Shown here piece by piece: positions 26,187 through 34,646 of a stretch of DNA of 64,000 nt. The notes beneath the pieces were generated by a model. That model saw only the letters and a list, made by a program, of their open reading frames with translations, was not told the origin of the DNA and did no database searches. The number at the start of each line of letters is the position of its first letter. Positions within the stretch are counted from its first letter, which is position 1. Position numbers and translations under genes: made by a program. This DNA is from Flavisolibacter nicotianae (GTDB lineage Bacteria > Bacteroidota > Bacteroidia > Chitinophagales > Chitinophagaceae), in assembly GCF_003628535.1 (NCBI RefSeq), contig NZ_RBCI01000001.1, forward strand, positions 744,001 to 808,000, in the 5' to 3' direction.

Positions 26187-26891
26187 CTAATAAAACCGGC
26201 GGCGATCGGTTTTGTTCCAAAAGAGCACTAAAAGAAAGCCTGCTAAAGCCCCGCCCAGGTGAGCAAAATGCGCAACATTATCACCGGCGGAGTTACGGAT
26301 TCCAAGCCAAAGTTCGAGTCCTGCGTAGATTAAAACAAACCATTTTGCCTTGAGTGGAAGCAGGAAATAAACATAGATCATCGTGTTAGGAAAAAGATAG
26401 CCAAAAGCGGCCAAACAACCAAAAATTGCCCCCGAGGCGCCCACGGTTTCCACGTTGATCTTGAACTCCGGCGACCGAACGATTTCGGCCTGCTGGTCGG
26501 CCGGCAGCGAGCGGAAAAGTTCCCATACGGGCTGTAGCTCGAAATACAGTACGGCCAGGTGCAGCAAGGCGGCCCCCAAACCGGCAACGAGGTAAAAAAT
26601 CAAAAACCGTTTGGAGCCGAAGCGGTTCTCCAGCGTTTGGCCAAACATCCACAGGGCAAACATGTTGAAAAAGATGTGGCCCATGCTGCCGTGCATGAAC
26701 AGGTGCGTCAGCAACTGGTGCGGCTTGAAATACACCGACCGCACGTCGTGCAGCGCAAACAGGTTTTCGAGGTGTACGGTTTCACTGTTCTGAAAAGTCA
26801 CCTGTGCCAGGAACACCAGCACGTTAATGATCAAAAGATTCTTCACCACGGGTGGAAAAGCATCCGGTCTGTAGTATCGGAACTCACTCAT
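26187..26891 (-). CDS. Rhomboid family intramembrane serine protease
   Basis: 234 aa. Catalytic serine in VGASGAIFGCLAAFG and histidine in VAHFAHLGGALAG; LTHLFMHGSMGHIFFNMFALWMFG has the conserved HxxxxHxxxN. Rhomboids cut transmembrane substrates within the membrane. It has the minimal six-helix form without a tail, unlike its neighbour 32 bp downstream. Transcribed with rlmD upstream: it begins 1 nt after the rlmD stop. Confidence 0.93.
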   Translation of the reverse strand: MSEFRYYRPDAFPPVVKNLLIINVLVFLAQVTFQNSETVHLENLFALHDVRSVYFKPHQLLTHLFMHGSMGHIFFNMFALWMFGQTLENRFGSKRFLIFYLVAGLGAALLHLAVLYFELQPVWELFRSLPADQQAEIVRSPEFKINVETVGASGAIFGCLAAFGYLFPNTMIYVYFLLPLKAKWFVLIYAGLELWLGIRNSAGDNVAHFAHLGGALAGFLLVLFWNKTDRRRFY

Positions 26892-28421
26892 TTATCGCAT
26901 TTTTAGCTGAACAACGTTTTCAATATGATGGGTGTGCGGGAACATATCGACAGGCTGCACCCGCGTAACCTGGTATTTCTCGTCAAGCAGGGCAAGGTCT
27001 CGTGCCTGCGTGGCCGGGTTACAACTGACATACACCACCGTCGGCGCTTCCATCTCCAGGATTTTTTCGACGAGCTTCGGGTGCATGCCGGCCCGCGGCG
27101 GGTCGGTAATGATCACGTCGGGGCGGCCGTGCGCTGCAAAAAATGCGTCGTCACAAACCCTGATCACATCGCCGGCATAAAATTCCGCATGACCGATGTT
27201 GTTGAGGGCTGCATTCTCTTTCGCATCTTCCACGGCCGCCTCAATGGCTTCCACGCCAATGATCTTTTTGGCACCGCGGCTGCAGAAAATGCCAATGCTG
27301 CCCGTGCCGCAGTACAGGTCGTACAAAACCTGTGAACCATCCAGTTCGGCAAAATCGCGGGTGACCTGGTACAGCTTTTCGCCCTGTTTGGTGTTGGTCT
27401 GAAAAAAGGATTTAGGCCCGATCTTAAAGCGGAAGTCTTCCAACTGCTCTACCACGTAGCCTTTTCCTTTGTAGGTAATGGGCTCCAGGTCAAAAATGCT
27501 GTCGTTCATTTTGAGGTTGACCGTGTAAAGCAGGGTGGTGATTCCGGGAAAGCCGGTGTCGATAAACTGCATGATCTCTTCCCGGCTTTTTTTGTCGTCT
27601 TCGCCAAACACCACGTTCACCATTACCTCACCGGTAGTGCAAATGCGGAACTGGAGAAGGCGCAGCAAACCCCGGTGCCCGCGGAAATCATAAAAGCTGT
27701 AGCCTTTTTCAAGCGCAAAGCCGCGCAGGGCATTGCGCAGGGCATTGGTTGGCTCCGGTTGCAGCCAGCATTTTTCAATGCTGACGATCTTATCAAAAAA
27801 GCCACGGGCATGAAAACCAAGAACACCTGGCCCTCCCGTCTCCCCAAAGGGGGATTGGCCAGGCTGCAATGCCTCGCTATGCGACGGACCGGTGTGACTA
27901 TTTGCCTCTTGCGTAAGCGGGGGCTGTGTGTTGGCTGTTCCCCCTCCAGCGGAGGGGGTTAGGGGGAGGCCGGACCGTGGCGGGGGGGCCGGCGTGTATT
28001 CCTTTGTGCTGAAGGTGTACTCCAGTTTATTGCGGTAAAACTTGTCTTCTTCGGCGCCGATGATCGGCTGAAAGGGCGGCAGGGCCACCTTCCCGATACG
28101 GGTCAGGTTGTCGTACACCTGCTGATGCTTGTACTGCAACTGCTTGTCGTACGGCAGCATTTGCCACTGGCAGCCGCCGCACACGCCAAAGTGCTGGCAA
28201 AAAGGTGTGGTTCGCTCGTTGGCATATGCATGAAACCGGATCGCATGGCCTTCGGCCCAGTCTTTCTTGTTTTTGCCCAGCCGCACATCCACGACGTCGC
28301 CCGGTACCACGCCTTCGATAAAAATCACTTTTCCGTCGCGCCGTGCCAGGGACTTGCCTTCTGCCGCATAATTTTCGACCAAAACCTGTTCTAAAACAAT
28401 CGTCTTCTTCTTGTTTCTCAC
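26892..28421 (-). CDS. rlmD: 23S rRNA (uracil-5-)-methyltransferase RlmD, with in-frame repeat insertion
   Basis: 510 aa from a GTG start (VRNKKKTIVLEQVLVENY). It has the TRAM domain, the iron-sulfur cysteines C75, C81, C84 and C218, the SAM site LYCGTGSIGIFC, and TDPPRAGMHPKLVE plus the catalytic YVSCNPATQARDL. RlmD methylates U1939-type uridine in 23S rRNA. Residues about 142-200 are Pro/Gly/Ser/Thr-rich and encoded by sequence that matches intergenic palindromic repeats of this window. The insertion keeps the frame and sits in a linker between the iron-sulfur cysteines, so the enzyme may still work. GTG was chosen because upstream codons look non-coding. Confidence 0.93.
   Translation of the reverse strand: MRNKKKTIVLEQVLVENYAAEGKSLARRDGKVIFIEGVVPGDVVDVRLGKNKKDWAEGHAIRFHAYANERTTPFCQHFGVCGGCQWQMLPYDKQLQYKHQQVYDNLTRIGKVALPPFQPIIGAEEDKFYRNKLEYTFSTKEYTPAPPPRSGLPLTPSAGGGTANTQPPLTQEANSHTGPSHSEALQPGQSPFGETGGPGVLGFHARGFFDKIVSIEKCWLQPEPTNALRNALRGFALEKGYSFYDFRGHRGLLRLLQFRICTTGEVMVNVVFGEDDKKSREEIMQFIDTGFPGITTLLYTVNLKMNDSIFDLEPITYKGKGYVVEQLEDFRFKIGPKSFFQTNTKQGEKLYQVTRDFAELDGSQVLYDLYCGTGSIGIFCSRGAKKIIGVEAIEAAVEDAKENAALNNIGHAEFYAGDVIRVCDDAFFAAHGRPDVIITDPPRAGMHPKLVEKILEMEAPTVVYVSCNPATQARDLALLDEKYQVTRVQPVDMFPHTHHIENVVQLKMR
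27822..27998. repeat. CT-rich palindromic repeat inserted in rlmD
   Basis: Contains CCCCCTCC-AGC-GGAGGGGG (27940-27958) followed by TTAGGGGGAGGCCGG, the complement of the GGCCTCCCC-AACCCCTCC-GGAGGGG design at 36875-36910. A second palindrome CTCCCC / GGGGGA lies near 27840. Length is a multiple of three and has no stop in the rlmD frame. Confidence 0.8.
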
Positions 28422-28593
28422 CGTGTAAAAATACGGCTGAATAAAAGCGCAGGCGGTTGAAAAATGAAGCGGCCGCGGTTTTAACACGAGGTTTGTGTTT
28501 GGCCGCCGGCACCGCTTGTCGTTCAACGGTTTCCTGTTATCGTCAGAATAACGGCATTTAACACCGCTTTGCCGCTCTTACCACCGCAAGCCT

Positions 28594-28601
28594 TAAATTT
28601 G
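28594..28601 (+). promoter_or_regulatory. -7 box before the desaturase at 28624
   Basis: TAAATTTG, perfect TAnnTTTG, with TTTG at 28568-28571 (22-nt spacing). The start codon is 22 nt downstream. Confidence 0.55.
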
Positions 28602-28623
28602 CAGCCACAAATTCACCATCACT

Positions 28624-29292
28624 ATGAAGTTTGAGAAAATCCATAATAAAGGCCAGGCGCAGCTTTTTGAGAATCCTGTGTTGGAATTTTTCACCAAAGG
28701 CCATCCCCTCGTGATCTGGGGCATGTACCTGCCGTTTATTATCGGTCTTCCCATTTATGCCGGTGCGAAGCTGGGTTTTAGCGGCAGCAAAATCGCTCTC
28801 TGGTTTATCGGTGCCATGCTGTTCTGGACGTTTTTTGAATACCTGGCGCACCGTTATGCCTTCCATCTTTCGCCCAAAAGTGAGGGGGCCAAGAAATTCG
28901 TGTACATCATGCACGGCAACCACCACCACTATCCCCGCGACCGCCAGCGCCTGTTTATGCCGCCGCTGCCCAGCCTGATTTTGGCTTCGGCGCTTTTTGG
29001 CATTCAATACGTAATCCTGAAAGAGAACGCCTTTGTTTTCTTTCCCGGTTTTATTCTCGGCTACCTGGCCTATGCCTCCATGCACTACGCCATCCATGCC
29101 TGGAACCCGCCGTTCAAATGGATGAAGCCTCTTTGGAGAAACCACCACCTCCACCACTACAAGGATGAAGAAAAAGGCTTTGGTGTAAGTTCCACGCTGT
29201 GGGACTACATTTTCGGCACCATGTTCGACCTGAAAAGAGAAAAAGAGGACAAGGAAAAAGTAAAAGCCCTGATGTTCGAAAAATCAAAATAA
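28624..29292 (+). CDS. Sterol desaturase / fatty acid 2-hydroxylase family protein
   Basis: 222 aa. Histidine boxes: HRYAFH (about 78), HGNHHHYPRD (about 98), HYAIH (about 156) and HHLHHYKD (about 176). The pattern and short length match fatty acid hydroxylases acting on sphingolipid or fatty acyl chains; Bacteroidota often contain 2-hydroxy fatty acids in sphingolipids. Four hydrophobic helices surround the boxes. The assignment to sphingolipid hydroxylation is inference. Well separated from other lipid genes. Confidence 0.9.
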   Translation: MKFEKIHNKGQAQLFENPVLEFFTKGHPLVIWGMYLPFIIGLPIYAGAKLGFSGSKIALWFIGAMLFWTFFEYLAHRYAFHLSPKSEGAKKFVYIMHGNHHHYPRDRQRLFMPPLPSLILASALFGIQYVILKENAFVFFPGFILGYLAYASMHYAIHAWNPPFKWMKPLWRNHHLHHYKDEEKGFGVSSTLWDYIFGTMFDLKREKEDKEKVKALMFEKSK

Positions 29293-29303
29293 TCAACGCT
29301 GCA

Positions 29304-29377
29304 CGCTGTTAGCTGCAAGCCGCAAGCAAATTTGCTTCCCACTTGAAGCTAATAGCCTGTAGCTTGCAGCTTTTTTT
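29304..29377 (+). terminator. Terminator-like word repeat between desaturase and trmB
   Basis: AGCTGCAAGC (29311-29320) and GCTTGCAGCT (29362-29371) are perfect complements, and the second is followed by TTTTTTT up to the trmB ATG. Additional short AGC/GCTT words sit between. It fills the whole intergenic space, so it may also form the trmB leader. Confidence 0.65.
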
Positions 29378-30088
29378 ATGGGTCAGAAGAAATTGGTACG
29401 CTTTGCCGAACTGGAAACCTTCTCCAACGTGCTGCAATACCCGGAAGAGGTCCAGGGAACCTGGAACGGCTTTTTTGAAAACCGCAACCCGATCGTTTTG
29501 GAACTGGCCTGCGGCAAAGGCGAGTACACCGTTGGTCTGGCCGGGATGTTTCCGGCCAAAAATTTTATCGGCGTGGATAAAAAAGGCAACCGCCTGTGGG
29601 TGGGCGCCAAAAAAGCCATTGCCCATCACCTGCGCAATGTTGCTTTCCTGCGCATCCAGATCGAGCAGATCGAGCAATATTTTGCCAACGAAGAAGTGGA
29701 CGAGATCTGGATCACCTTTCCCGATCCCCAACTGCGCACGTCCAAAGCCAAGAAGCGCCTTACCCATCCCCGCTTTTTGCGCAGCTATTTCCAGATTCTG
29801 AAGCCGGGCGGAAAAATCCATTTGAAAACCGACAGCCCCGACCTGTACAACTTCACGCACAGGGTGATCAACATGTATGGCTGCCACCTGCACCGTGATA
29901 TCCCGGACGTGTATGCCGAACCGGGCATCCCGCCGGAGCTGCACATCAAAACGCATTACGAAGCCCTGGATATTGCCGGCAGCAAACGGGTGCACTACCT
30001 CTGTTTTTCGCTGCCTGAAAGCCTGCCCTCGGCGCTGCTCGACAAAACCCTGCAGGAACAATTGAAAAATGAAACAGACCTGGACTGA
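29378..30088 (+). CDS. trmB: tRNA (guanine-N7-)-methyltransferase
   Basis: 236 aa. TrmB puts the N7-methyl group on G46 of tRNA. SAM site VLELACGKGEYTVGLA (about 44-59), then DEIWITFPDPQLRTSKAKKRLTHPRFL, the family hallmark, and LKTDSPDLYNFT. First gene of a tight run of three; its 3' end overlaps the DUF5522 gene by 20 bp. Confidence 0.95.
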   Translation: MGQKKLVRFAELETFSNVLQYPEEVQGTWNGFFENRNPIVLELACGKGEYTVGLAGMFPAKNFIGVDKKGNRLWVGAKKAIAHHLRNVAFLRIQIEQIEQYFANEEVDEIWITFPDPQLRTSKAKKRLTHPRFLRSYFQILKPGGKIHLKTDSPDLYNFTHRVINMYGCHLHRDIPDVYAEPGIPPELHIKTHYEALDIAGSKRVHYLCFSLPESLPSALLDKTLQEQLKNETDLD

Positions 30089-30269
30089 AGGCGAGGATTA
30101 TTACGTGGACGGAAATGGCCGCGTGGTACTGACGGCTGCCTGGTTGCAGGCAAGAGGCTACTGCTGCGGCAACGGCTGCCGCCACTGTCCCTATGCCTAC
30201 GAAGCCGTACCGGAACCGGGGCGCTCCCGCTTGTTGGAAAAACGCGGTAACTTGAATGCCGATAACTAA
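30069..30269 (+). CDS. DUF5522 cysteine-rich small protein
   Basis: 66 aa. Core motif YCCGNGCRHCPYAYE with four cysteines fits the DUF5522 family of small, probably metal-binding proteins. It overlaps trmB by 20 bp and the ATL gene by 14 bp, so the three are translated together. Function unknown; company with tRNA modification suggests an RNA link (inference). Confidence 0.85.
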   Translation: MKQTWTEGEDYYVDGNGRVVLTAAWLQARGYCCGNGCRHCPYAYEAVPEPGRSRLLEKRGNLNADN

Positions 30270-30669
30270 CCCATTCATGCCAACCAGAAAAAGCATCGAC
30301 AGCGAGCCGTTAAAAAGCATCAAGCCTTCTGGCAAGAAAGACGAAAGTTTTTTTGAACAGGTGTTCGAGGTGGTGCGGCTGATTCCAAAAGGACGAGTGA
30401 CTTCTTACGGCGCCATTGCTGCGGCCCTGGGTACCAAACTTTCGGCCCGCATGGTGGGCTGGGCCATGAATGCGTCGCATCTTACAAAGCCCAAAGTGCC
30501 GGCTCACCGCGTGGTGAACCGCAATGGCCTTCTTTCCGGCAAAATGCATTTTCGCTATCCCGAACAAATGCAGGAGCTGCTCGAAAAAGAAGGAGTCAGG
30601 GTTGTGGACGACAAGGTCCAGGACTTCGACAAACGGTTTTGGGATCCGGCAAAAGAATTACTCTTGTAA
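30256..30669 (+). CDS. Alkyltransferase-like (ATL) protein, MGMT family lacking the active cysteine
   Basis: 137 aa. MGMT DNA-binding domain with FFEQVFEVVRLIPKGRVTSYGAIA. The active-site PCHR motif reads P82-A-H-R, so the alkyl-accepting cysteine is alanine. ATL proteins bind O6-alkylguanine without repairing it and hand lesions to nucleotide excision repair. ATLs best known have tryptophan at this site; alanine is found in a subset. A second ATG at 30277 is an equally possible start. Confidence 0.9.
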   Translation: MPITNPFMPTRKSIDSEPLKSIKPSGKKDESFFEQVFEVVRLIPKGRVTSYGAIAAALGTKLSARMVGWAMNASHLTKPKVPAHRVVNRNGLLSGKMHFRYPEQMQELLEKEGVRVVDDKVQDFDKRFWDPAKELLL

Positions 30670-30703
30670 ATAAAAAATCAATACGATTAAACCAACCTGC
30701 CCC

Positions 30704-31084
30704 ATGAAAAAACACCTTCTCCTGCTGGCTGTTTCCCTTTTCGTTTCCCTGTTCCTTTCTGCCCAGGCGCCAACGGCAAAAGCCGTTCAATACGGCAAAT
30801 ACGGCTGCACCGCATCGACGTACAAAAACGGCTATTACGAATTTTTGCCCAAAGGTTCGTTTGTCCTGGCCAAAGGCGGTTCGTACACCTACCTGGGTTT
30901 CAGCAAGCCCAGTTCGGGCACCTTCAAGGTGGATGGGGCCAGCGGCGTGATTTCGTTCAGGGGCGGTTATTTCGATAAAGGTGTTGCCACGCCGATTGAA
31001 GGAAAGCCAAACCGCTACTACCTTGTTTTTCCAACGATAGCCGGTGGCCGGTGGACCTGCGGCCTGACCGAGGAAAAGAAATAA
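30704..31084 (+). CDS. Secreted hypothetical protein
   Basis: 126 aa with signal peptide MKKHLLLLAVSLFVSLFLSAQ. The mature part is Gly/Tyr/Lys-rich with repeated aromatic strands (QYGKYGCTASTYKNGYYEFLPKG, SYTYLGFSKPSSGTFKV), two cysteines near 35 and 120 that may pair. It looks like a small beta-sandwich. No family recognised. It lies 34 bp after the ATL gene on the same strand. Confidence 0.75.
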   Translation: MKKHLLLLAVSLFVSLFLSAQAPTAKAVQYGKYGCTASTYKNGYYEFLPKGSFVLAKGGSYTYLGFSKPSSGTFKVDGASGVISFRGGYFDKGVATPIEGKPNRYYLVFPTIAGGRWTCGLTEEKK

Positions 31085-31107
31085 CCCGGGATTGCAGCCT
31101 TTTTGGA

Positions 31108-32151
31108 TCAATTCAGCGAAATCGTAAACACCGACCCCTTGCCGGCGCCTTCGCTGGTGGCGGTCAGGTTCCCGTTGTGGTGCTTGATGATCTTGCGGGA
31201 AAGATAAAGCCCGATACCGGTGGAGGGTTCACCAGCCGTGCCCTTGCGGCCGTTTTTGGTAAAGCGGTCAAACAGCCGTTCCGCTACTTCCGGTTCAAAA
31301 CCCATCCCCGAATCCCGGATGTCGATAACCGTTTTTCCTTTTTTCTGGTAGAGCGAAAATTTGACTTCTGTTCCTTCAAAAGAAAACTTGATGGCATTGC
31401 TGGCCAGGTTTTTCAACACCTGCGAGAAAAGTTCCGGCTGCACTTCGATCGGGCCAGTGTACGCCACTTCTTTTTTGAGCGTAATGCCCTTCTGCCGGGC
31501 CGCCTGTTCAAAGCTGACCAATGTTTCATCGATCAGCTGAACCGGGTTGATCTTGTTATACTGGCTGCTGGCAAAAAAGAGGTGATCCTGCCGTAAAATA
31601 TCCAGGATGTTCTCCAGCAGTGCCGATTGTTCTTCGGCCGACTGGTAGATCATGTCGGCGATTTCACTGACAGAGGTGTGGTCGCGGTGTGTTTTCAACA
31701 GCCGGCTAAAGGTTTTTACATTTCGCAGCGGGATTCGCAGGTCGTGCGACAGCAAAGACGTAAGGTCCTTTTTTTCTTCCAGCAGGTCGTTCAATTCGGT
31801 CAGCGTAAACTGCACGTTTTGCATCAACTGCCCGGCCTCGTCCAAAAAATGGGTTGGCAGGCTGGGAAGGGTTCGTTTCAGGCGGTAGTCGAAAAGGGCT
31901 TTCTTGCTTTTGCGCAGGGGCTGGAGCAAGCCATTCAGAATATACAGCGTCGCTCCTGTGGCGAGGAGTGTCATCAGCAGCGTGATACCGATCACCGACC
32001 ATTTATTGATGTTGTCGGGTTTGAAGAGCACAAACACAATCAACCCGATGAGCGGGATGTGAATACCCAAAAAAGCGATAAACAAAAATTTGAAGGTGTA
32101 GCTCTTCGCCAGCGGCCTGACGGCGGAAAGGCGCTCGTAAATTGTTTTCAT
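31108..32151 (-). CDS. Sensor histidine kinase (HisKA type)
   Basis: 347 aa. Two membrane helices (21-43 and 51-74) with only a short loop, so sensing is probably within or near the membrane. Dimerisation box with H136 in SHDLRIPLRNVKTFS, then N box LKNLASNAIKFS, G1 DIRDSGMGF, and G2 TGIGLYLSRKIIKHH. No response regulator adjoins, so it is an orphan kinase in this window. It converges on the gene ending at 31084. Confidence 0.92.
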   Translation of the reverse strand: MKTIYERLSAVRPLAKSYTFKFLFIAFLGIHIPLIGLIVFVLFKPDNINKWSVIGITLLMTLLATGATLYILNGLLQPLRKSKKALFDYRLKRTLPSLPTHFLDEAGQLMQNVQFTLTELNDLLEEKKDLTSLLSHDLRIPLRNVKTFSRLLKTHRDHTSVSEIADMIYQSAEEQSALLENILDILRQDHLFFASSQYNKINPVQLIDETLVSFEQAARQKGITLKKEVAYTGPIEVQPELFSQVLKNLASNAIKFSFEGTEVKFSLYQKKGKTVIDIRDSGMGFEPEVAERLFDRFTKNGRKGTAGEPSTGIGLYLSRKIIKHHNGNLTATSEGAGKGSVFTISLN

Positions 32152-32265
32152 GGTACGTGAGTGGACGTGGAAAAACTGTAATGTTAGGCAGGAAACGCCA
32201 TGCCAGCAAGTATTTCAGCGTTTGTTGCACGATTTTCTTTCAGCCCTGCACAAACCTGAAACAAG

Positions 32266-32289
32266 AAGGCTGTCCCGAAAGACAGCCTT
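32266..32289 (-). terminator. Terminator of the sigma/anti-sigma unit
   Basis: 9-bp stem AAGGCTGTC / GACAGCCTT; on the minus strand followed by CTTGTTT. 77 bp past the anti-sigma stop. Confidence 0.75.
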
Positions 32290-32365
32290 TGGATAACCAA
32301 CTATTGCGAACAGGTGTGGAAACATCCATCCTGTTATCCTATACGTTGAATAAAATTTTCCGGAT

Positions 32366-33157
32366 TTAGAGTTTTCCCACCACGTAGGCCTTGCCTTCGG
32401 GCACTTCGGGATTGGGCCGGCCGCGTCGTTCCAGCGTGATGGCAAAGGCCTGTGCTTTTTGCACATTCTTCATTTTGACCAGAAGGCGTTTTTCCTTCAC
32501 GTCGAAGTCAAACACACCGAGGTCGATGGGTTTTCCGTCGAGCAGGGCCCAGAGTTGGTACTGCTGATCCGAGGTGGGTTGCGGCAGGTTGTTGATCAGC
32601 ATGTACACGTCTTTGGTCCCGGTGGTATCCCAAAAAACAGTGGTTTGGGCCTGCGGTGCCATCTCCGTTCCTTTCAGGGCCACCGTTTTCATTGGATGGC
32701 GCAGGATGTCGGCATCCTGCTGCAACAACTGCAACGCTGCGGTGGACTGCTGCAACTGTTTTTCCATCGTGGCTTGCCGTGCTGCCAGGTCTTGATATTT
32801 TTCGTTGGTGGAGTACGCCCAATACGCCGCACCGGCCAGCAGGAGAAGGGATGCTGCGGCCACCCATTTCCACGGGTTCAGCCGGCGCACGGGAGCTTCC
32901 GTCATCCCGGCCACGCCATCGTCTTCCACCACAGGCGGGGCGATCTGCTGCAGTAGCTTTTCTTTCACGAATGCCGGCGGTGCCGGGGCTTCCTGCATTA
33001 AAGCTGTTTCCAGTGAACGTTCAAACGAATCGCGGGCTTCGGCCACTTCCGGATGGGACGCACAGATCTGCTCGAACTCCTGGCGTTCGGCTTCCGTGGC
33101 CATGCCCAGCACATAGCTTTCGATGATACCGCTGTTTATGTATTCTTTTACGTTCAC
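32366..33157 (-). CDS. Anti-sigma factor, RskA-type
   Basis: 263 aa. The N-terminal zinc-less anti-sigma helix bundle (about 1-90, with YVLGMATEAERQEFEQI) is followed by a single membrane helix (WVAAASLLLLAGAAYWAY), a coiled coil with Gln/Leu heptads and a periplasmic RskA domain (about 165-263, VFWDTTGTKDVYMLINNLPQPTSDQQYQLWAL). It holds the ECF factor encoded just upstream at the membrane until released. Its start overlaps the sigma stop by 4 bp. Confidence 0.93.
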   Translation of the reverse strand: MNVKEYINSGIIESYVLGMATEAERQEFEQICASHPEVAEARDSFERSLETALMQEAPAPPAFVKEKLLQQIAPPVVEDDGVAGMTEAPVRRLNPWKWVAAASLLLLAGAAYWAYSTNEKYQDLAARQATMEKQLQQSTAALQLLQQDADILRHPMKTVALKGTEMAPQAQTTVFWDTTGTKDVYMLINNLPQPTSDQQYQLWALLDGKPIDLGVFDFDVKEKRLLVKMKNVQKAQAFAITLERRGRPNPEVPEGKAYVVGKL

Positions 33158-33690
33158 TGCAAGAGGCTTCTTAATTGTGTTAATGCACTCCGGATGCGGG
33201 TCTTTACGGTTCCCAGCGGAATGTCAAGGGCTTTGGCAATCTGTTCATGCGTGTAGCCCTGGAAATAGGACAGGTCGATGAGCAGGCGCTGTTCGTCTTT
33301 TAATTTCCCCAGCACTTTTTTCAACCCGTAATCGTCCATACCCGGCCTTTCGCTGGTATACACCGTCTCGCCGTCGAGCAGGGGCAGCACCCGGCTGCTT
33401 TGCTGAAAGCCCTTGGAGCGTGTCTTGTCGATGGCGGCATTGCGGGCAATGTTCAGCATCCAGGTAAACAGGCGGCCCTTGCTTTCATCGTACTGCTCTA
33501 TTTTTCGCCAGATGTTGACAAAAATTTCCTGCAACACATCGCTGCTCACGTCCGTATCCACCACCACCTGCTTCACGACATTGTACAGCGCTCCGGCATA
33601 ATGATCGTACAGGTAACTGAATGCCTGTTCGTCCTTGCGCCGAAGAGCTGCCACCAGCTCCCGCTCATCGTATGTCTGCGTCGTGCCCAA
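33154..33690 (-). CDS. RNA polymerase sigma factor, ECF family
   Basis: 178 aa. Region 2 contains SYLYDHYAGALYNVVKQVV and DVLQEIFVNIWRKIEQYD; region 4 contains LIDLSYFQGYTHEQIAKALDIPLGTVKTRIRSALTQLR. The partner is the anti-sigma gene with ATGA overlap. Such pairs (SigK/RskA type) respond to envelope or oxidative signals. The regulon is unknown. Confidence 0.95.
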   Translation of the reverse strand: MGTTQTYDERELVAALRRKDEQAFSYLYDHYAGALYNVVKQVVVDTDVSSDVLQEIFVNIWRKIEQYDESKGRLFTWMLNIARNAAIDKTRSKGFQQSSRVLPLLDGETVYTSERPGMDDYGLKKVLGKLKDEQRLLIDLSYFQGYTHEQIAKALDIPLGTVKTRIRSALTQLRSLLQ

Positions 33691-33762
33691 TAGTTGGTTC
33701 AGAGTGGATGCCGTACGACACCGGTTTCAAATACGTAAAATTGTTTCGTTTTGGATTGAGCC

Positions 33763-34140
33763 CTATGCCACCAAATTCTGGTAAGCCGTCGTGTCCATCA
33801 GCGAATCGGCATCGGATGGATTGGCCAGCCGCATGCGGATCATCCAGCCTTCGCCGTATGGATCGTTATTCACCAATTCGGGATTGTTGTTCAGTGTGGG
33901 ATTCACTTCCGTGATGGTACCGGCCAGGGGCAGGTAAAGATCCGATACGGTCTTCACGGCTTCCACGGTACCAAACACATCGCCGGCGTTCATTTCCTGG
34001 CCAACGGTTTCGATTTCCACGTACACGATGTCGCCCAGCTCGTGCTGCGCAAAATCGGTAATGCCAATCACAGCCTCATCGCCTTCGATACGGATCCATT
34101 CGTGGTCTTTCGTGTAACGCAAGTTATCGGGATAGTTCAT
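33763..34140 (-). CDS. gcvH: Glycine cleavage system H protein
   Basis: 125 aa. Lipoyl carrier of the glycine cleavage system. The lipoylated lysine is K63 in VEAVKTVSDLYLP, preceded by GITDFAQHELGDIVYVE. No gcvP or gcvT is adjacent, which is usual in the phylum. Confidence 0.96.
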   Translation of the reverse strand: MNYPDNLRYTKDHEWIRIEGDEAVIGITDFAQHELGDIVYVEIETVGQEMNAGDVFGTVEAVKTVSDLYLPLAGTITEVNPTLNNNPELVNNDPYGEGWMIRMRLANPSDADSLMDTTAYQNLVA

Positions 34141-34249
34141 ATTGTGAATTTAGGTTGCAATATTAACCACAGTTTTACAGGAATGAAAAAGATTTCAACC
34201 GGACGGAAACCTTACGTCCGGCGGCGACGGCAAAGCCGTCTGTCTCCAT

Positions 34250-34597
34250 TCAAATCACATCGTTGTTTTGAAAGTAGAGAAGGATATGGTCTTTGAGAAA
34301 ATTCTCCTGCTCAAAGGGATTCAGTTCCGGCATGGCTTTGAGCTGCCGGAAGTGCGGCCACCCGTCTTCGTCTACCCGCTCCAGTTCGTAATAGCCACTC
34401 GGCAGCAGCACCGTGCAAACGGCCACGTGCATCAGGTCCTGCTTTTGTTCTTTGGTAAATTTTTCCCGTATGTCGCCCAGCTCCTGTATGCCGATCAGGA
34501 ACAAAATGGATTCCACGTCGGGTTTTTTCCCAAACCGTTCCAACAGCTTTTCTTCCAGTTTCCACCACCGGCTTTGCAGGTCATCACTAAAATTCAT
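34250..34597 (-). CDS. Conserved hypothetical protein
   Basis: 115 aa, all alpha with acidic and aromatic residues; no signal peptide. Motifs that look conserved: VESILFLIGIQELG, KEQKQDLMHVAVCTVLLPSGYYE and DGWPHF. The regular hydrophobic pattern and lack of low-complexity make it a real gene. I know similar proteins from Bacteroidota without assigned role. Divergent from the acetyltransferase at 34647. Confidence 0.8.
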   Translation of the reverse strand: MNFSDDLQSRWWKLEEKLLERFGKKPDVESILFLIGIQELGDIREKFTKEQKQDLMHVAVCTVLLPSGYYELERVDEDGWPHFRQLKAMPELNPFEQENFLKDHILLYFQNNDVI

Positions 34598-34616
34598 CTT
34601 TGCATTGTTTAAATCG

Positions 34617-34624
34617 CGAAGTTA
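34617..34624 (-). promoter_or_regulatory. -7 box of the gene at 34250
   Basis: TAACTTCG on the minus strand, 19 nt before the start; TAnnTTCG variant as before gmk and the AlkA-like gene. Confidence 0.45.
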
Positions 34625-34646
34625 GACCTCTGCAAATTCTTTCAGC

